A stretch of 19,604 nt of DNA from Planctomycetota bacterium. GTDB lineage: Bacteria; Planctomycetota; PLA2; JAEUHO01. The stretch spans positions 1-19,604 of the forward strand of contig JAHEIK010000013.1 of the NCBI GenBank assembly GCA_024639415.1, in the 5' to 3' direction. Below the pieces are notes generated by a model. The model made no database searches, was not told where the DNA came from, and saw only the letters and a program-made list of their open reading frames with translations. The stretch's first letter is position 1; each line of letters begins with the position of its first letter. The position numbers were made by a program, and so were the translations under genes. Shown in pieces: positions 16,776 to 19,604 of this stretch.

Positions 16776-18038
16776 ATGAACTACCCTGCATTCCTGCGCC
16801 GCGAGTGGCGATTCCTCAACTTCGCCTTCGCCCTGATGTTCTTCAGCAGCCTGGGGCAGACTCACTTCATCTCGATCTTCGGCGGCGAGATTCGTGCATC
16901 GTTCCAGATCTCCCACGGCGCCTTCGGCCTCTACTACATGCTCGCCACCCTCGCGAGCGGCGTCGCGCTGCTGTGGATCGGACGTCTCATCGACGAGGTC
17001 GACCTCAGGCTCTGGAGCGCGCTCGTATGCAGCGCCGCGGTGGCGGCCTGCTTCCTCATGAGCGCGGCGGCCTCCATACCGCTCTTGGTCCTCGCGCTGT
17101 TCGCTGTCCGCCACACGGGACAGGGCCTCATGGGCCACACCGCGTTCACGAGCATGGCGCGCTACTTCGAGAACCACCGCGGGAAGGCCATCAGCATCGC
17201 GGCGCTGGGATTCGCAGCCGGCTCGGGCGTCTTCCCGCGCTTCGGCGTCTGGCTGCTGCACCAGGTCTCGTGGCACCGGGCGTGGTTCCTCCTCGGACTG
17301 GGACTCCTCGGCTTCCTCGTGCCCTACGTGCTCTGGCTCCTGAAGGGCCACACGCGCCGGCATGCGCGCTACCGTGAGCGCGCGGCGGAGCGCGAGCGCG
17401 TCGATGCGAGCACGGAGACGCCGGCGAGCGAGCGTCCGAACGGCACGCGGCAGTGGACCCGAGGCGAGGTCTTGCGCGACCCACGCTTCTACCTGCTGAT
17501 CCCGGCCGTGCTCTCCCCCATGTTCGTCCTCACCGGGTTCATCTTCCACCAGGTCCGCCTGGCCGAGTCCAAGGGCTGGAGCATGGAGATGCTGGCCGGC
17601 TGCTTCGTGCCGTTCGCCATCGCGCAGTCGGCCTGCTCGCTCTACCTGGGCGCGCGGGTCGACCGGCTCGGGGCGCGGCGTCTGGTCCGGCTCTACCTGA
17701 TTCCGCTGGCCGTCGGCATGGCCGTCCTCGCCTCCTCCGATCATCCGACGGCGGCGCTGGTGTACATGGTCCTGGCCGGCGCCACGACCGGCGCCGCCGG
17801 CCCCGTGACCGGCTCGCTCTGGGCCGAGCTCTACGGGGTGCTGCACCTGGGCTCGATCCGGGCCCTGTCGTCCTCGCTCATGATCTTCTCCACGGCCCTG
17901 GCACCCCTCGTCCTGGGCCAGCTGATGGACCGCGGCGTGGGGATGGACGCGCTGGCCTGGGGCTGCATGACCTACGTCAGTGTGGGGATCGTGCTGATCT
18001 CCATGGCTCTGGGCCGCGCCGCGCCGCGTGGCGGGTAG
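16776..18038 (+). CDS. Major facilitator superfamily transporter
   Basis: A 420-residue membrane protein with about 12 predicted transmembrane segments in two halves joined by a charged cytoplasmic loop (about residues 195-235, RERAAERERVDAS). The N-terminal half shows YYMLATLASGVALLWIGRLID, a variant of the MFS loop 2-3 signature (G..aD..grr), and FTSMARYFENHRGKAISIA, typical of MFS loops before helix 5. The second half has LGARVDRLGARRLVR at the equivalent loop. These features fit MFS carriers of the oxalate/formate-antiporter-like or monocarboxylate-like groups, but no substrate can be assigned. No strong Shine-Dalgarno sequence precedes the start ATG. The Nfu gene follows 30 bp downstream and may be co-transcribed. 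Confidence 0.9.
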   Translation: MNYPAFLRREWRFLNFAFALMFFSSLGQTHFISIFGGEIRASFQISHGAFGLYYMLATLASGVALLWIGRLIDEVDLRLWSALVCSAAVAACFLMSAAASIPLLVLALFAVRHTGQGLMGHTAFTSMARYFENHRGKAISIAALGFAAGSGVFPRFGVWLLHQVSWHRAWFLLGLGLLGFLVPYVLWLLKGHTRRHARYRERAAERERVDASTETPASERPNGTRQWTRGEVLRDPRFYLLIPAVLSPMFVLTGFIFHQVRLAESKGWSMEMLAGCFVPFAIAQSACSLYLGARVDRLGARRLVRLYLIPLAVGMAVLASSDHPTAALVYMVLAGATTGAAGPVTGSLWAELYGVLHLGSIRALSSSLMIFSTALAPLVLGQLMDRGVGMDALAWGCMTYVSVGIVLISMALGRAAPRGG

Positions 18039-18041
18039 ATT
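18036..18041 (+). promoter_or_regulatory. -10-like element TAGATT overlapping the MFS stop codon
   Basis: ggTAGATTGT, which contains the MFS stop codon TAG, lies 27 nt before the GTG start of the Nfu gene. It could give the Nfu gene its own promoter within a shared transcript. Confidence 0.3.
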
Positions 18042-18068
18042 GTGTGCCGGCACGCACGGAGAAGGCAC

Positions 18069-18623
18069 GTGAGCATCAGCGTCACCCTCGAGTTCACCCC
18101 GAACCCCGACACCCTCAAGTACGTCGTCTCGGAGCAGCTGCTCGAGCGCGGCGCGCTCGACTTCACCGAAGCCGCCCAGGCCACGGGAGCACCGCTCGCA
18201 GAGCGCCTGTTCCGGGTCCCCGGCGTCAAGGCGGTCATGCTCGCGAAGGACTTCGTGACCGTGACGGTCACGGGCCAGGACGTCATGATGGACGTCAACG
18301 CCGCGATGCTGCGCGAGATCCGCGAGCACCTGGAAGCGGGTGAGCCCGTCGTCACCGACGCCCTCCCGGCGCAGGACGAGCACGGCGCCGACGACTCGCT
18401 CGTCGCGCAGCAGGTGAAGTCCATCCTCGATCAGCAGGTGCGGCCCGCCGTGGCCATGGACGGGGGCGACATCGTCTTCGACCGCTTCGAGAACGGCATC
18501 GTGTACTTGGAGCTGAAGGGCTCCTGCGCCGGCTGCCCCAGCTCGACCGCCACGCTCAAGATGGGCATCGAGCAGCATCTGCGGCAGGTGATCCCCGAAG
18601 TACAGGCGGTCGAAGCCATCTAA
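18069..18623 (+). CDS. nfu: Nfu-type iron-sulfur cluster carrier protein
   Basis: A 184-residue cytoplasmic protein. I chose the GTG at 18069 because GGAGAAGG precedes it closely and the conserved N-terminus VSISVTLEFTPNPDTLKY begins there; the in-frame ATG at 18042 would add nine unconserved Arg/His-rich residues. The Nfu N-terminal domain (FTPNPDTLKYV, then VPGVKAVMLAKDFVTVT) is followed by a NifU C-terminal domain (VRPAVAMDGGDIVFDRFENG) with the cluster-binding C153-AG-C156 in GSCAGCPSSTATLK. Nfu proteins receive 4Fe-4S clusters from the scaffold and deliver them to apo-enzymes. Potential clients in the window include the radical SAM enzyme. The residues and length fit mitochondrial and bacterial Nfu proteins well. 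Confidence 0.96.
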   Translation: MSISVTLEFTPNPDTLKYVVSEQLLERGALDFTEAAQATGAPLAERLFRVPGVKAVMLAKDFVTVTVTGQDVMMDVNAAMLREIREHLEAGEPVVTDALPAQDEHGADDSLVAQQVKSILDQQVRPAVAMDGGDIVFDRFENGIVYLELKGSCAGCPSSTATLKMGIEQHLRQVIPEVQAVEAI

Positions 18624-18646
18624 CACCCCGGTGACAGGACCGCGCC

Positions 18647-18652
18647 TACGAT
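18647..18652 (+). promoter_or_regulatory. -10-like element TACGAT upstream of the TPR gene
   Basis: ccTACGATCC lies 19 nt before ATG 18672, with GGAGG between them. No clear -35 box is visible. Confidence 0.4.
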
Positions 18653-18671
18653 CCTCCCCTGGAGGACCGCC

Positions 18672-19604
18672 ATGCGCTTCCTGCTGTCCGTTGCTGCGCT
18701 CTTGCTGACGCTCGCCTGCGCCACGTCCTCGGCCCATGCCGAGGACCCGCCCGAGCAGCCGCTGGTCAAGGTTCCGGGCTACGGGCTCGAAGCCCTCGCG
18801 CCCTCCTTCGACGAGCGTCCCACAGGCTGGTCCGCGGTGACGGAGACCGGCGTCGTGCCGGCCAACGCCCCCACCGTGCAGGCGATGCTCGACATCGCGA
18901 AGGTCGCAGGCATCCAGGAGCAGAAGGTCGCGGTGCGCGCGATCCCGCTGCAGAAGGGTGCGGGCCCCGAGCGCGCGGCGGCCTTGATGACGTTGGTGGC
19001 GGTCGACGAGAAGCCCGGCGCCTTCACGCGCGCCCTGGCCGACGCCGTCCTGGAGCACGGCTGGATGGTGCGCGAGATGGGCAGCCCCATGCGCGTGCTC
19101 GTCATTCGCGCCACGTCGGGCGAAGCCGCCGCCGAGGTTCGCGATTGGCTCGTCGACCGGATCGTGCGACGCACGACCGAGCAGGCGGTCGAGCGCATCC
19201 TCGCAGCCGGCCGCAGCGGCAGCCGTGAGACATGGAGCGCCGGCGTGAAGCTCCTGAGTCGCGCCGCCCGCATCGAGCCGCGCTCGGGCTTCGTGCTCGC
19301 CGTCCGCGCGCGTATGGTGCCGCGTGGCCGACCCGAGCAGGCCCTCGCCCTCTACCGCGGCGCCATCCATCCGGACGCACCCGCGCCTGCGCCGGACGAC
19401 TGGAAGGGCACCGCTGCTGCGCGCCTGGGTCAGCTCCTGCTGGAGCGCGCCGAAGACGACGAGCGTGCCGAGGCGCTGGCCGCCCTGCTGCTCGCCGTGA
19501 AGCTGGAGCAGCACATCACGGACCCCCTGGACCGCTTCGGAGCGCATTACAACCTGGCCTGCGCCTACGCGCGGCTGGACCAGAAGGACAAGGCTCTCGA
19601 GCAT
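18672..19604 (+). CDS. Secreted TPR-repeat protein (3' truncated by window edge)
   Basis: The frame is open from ATG 18672 to the end of the window (311 codons, no stop). GGAGG lies 6 nt upstream. A signal peptide ends SSAHA-EDPP, so the protein is exported; the sequence LTLAC is a poor lipobox because Thr stands at -3. Residues about 30-160 form a mixed alpha/beta region (SAVTETGVVPANAPTVQAML, ALMTLVAVDEKPGAF) that I do not recognise. From about residue 190 on there are tetratricopeptide-like helical pairs (LLSRAARIEPRSGFVLAVRA, EQALALYRGAI), and the last visible segment, HYNLACAYARLDQKDKALEH, is a good TPR. TPR proteins mediate protein contacts; the partner is unknown. Confidence 0.85.
   Translation, partial: MRFLLSVAALLLTLACATSSAHAEDPPEQPLVKVPGYGLEALAPSFDERPTGWSAVTETGVVPANAPTVQAMLDIAKVAGIQEQKVAVRAIPLQKGAGPERAAALMTLVAVDEKPGAFTRALADAVLEHGWMVREMGSPMRVLVIRATSGEAAAEVRDWLVDRIVRRTTEQAVERILAAGRSGSRETWSAGVKLLSRAARIEPRSGFVLAVRARMVPRGRPEQALALYRGAIHPDAPAPAPDDWKGTAAARLGQLLLERAEDDERAEALAALLLAVKLEQHITDPLDRFGAHYNLACAYARLDQKDKALEH

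Noticed and set aside
14521..19604. Long minus-strand frames (702 and 1133 codons) opposite the PEGA, MFS, Nfu and TPR genes
   Set aside because: They run antisense across several well-supported genes and intergenic signals, including the terminator, and show low-complexity composition. They are shadows of GC-biased codon use.

Overview
The window is a GC-rich, gene-dense stretch of bacterial chromosome. It carries fifteen protein-coding genes; the first and last run off the edges. I see no tRNA, rRNA, CRISPR array, insertion sequence or phage gene. The gene set resembles what is found in Planctomycetota or a similar deep-branching environmental lineage: a full-length tricorn protease, a PEGA-domain lipoprotein, a Tat-exported sugar-epimerase-like protein, an ATP/ADP-translocase-type carrier, and many secreted or lipid-anchored proteins. 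The phylum is an inference, since no marker gene here settles it.

Layout. 1-918 (+) is the C-terminal part of a RecQ-family helicase that stops before the usual zinc-binding cysteines. 931-1788 (-) is a hydrolase-like lipoprotein. It is divergent from 1870-2661 (+), a spermidine-synthase-like methyltransferase-fold protein, which is followed by 2748-4592 (+), a radical SAM enzyme. From 12937 down to 4596 the minus strand carries a run of genes: a Tat-signal NAD(P)-dependent epimerase, translationally coupled (GTGA overlap) to an NTP/NDP-exchange-type carrier; a tricorn protease; a TlpA/thioredoxin-like secreted protein interrupted by one in-frame TGA; and a lipoprotein with ExbD/TolR-like segments. 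13034-13390 (+) is a small coiled-coil lipoprotein and 13415-14341 (-) a secreted cyclophilin. A 269-bp divergent region with two inverted repeats leads to 14611-16614 (+), a PEGA/coiled-coil lipoprotein that ends at a strong intrinsic terminator. An MFS transporter (16776-18038), an Nfu-type Fe-S carrier (18069-18623) and a truncated TPR protein (18672 to the edge) follow on the plus strand.

The most notable observation is at 5955-7007 (-). The TGA at 6807-6809 sits exactly where the first cysteine of a thioredoxin CxxC motif should be, giving W-G-S-TGA-V-G-C. The frame stays open for 283 codons afterwards. A 6-bp stem with an AGGUU loop begins 27 nt after the TGA, as expected of a bacterial SECIS element. 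I read this as a candidate selenoprotein (UxxC thioredoxin); the alternative is a nonsense mutation in a Cys-type gene. No selenocysteine machinery gene lies in the window.

A second pattern is a repeated promoter-like element, approximately cgTAGGnTCg (core TA[G/C]NNT). It lies shortly upstream of 10 of the 13 visible gene starts that are not operon-internal, and probably represents this lineage's -10 box. In two places it is so close to the ATG that the mRNA would be leaderless or nearly so.
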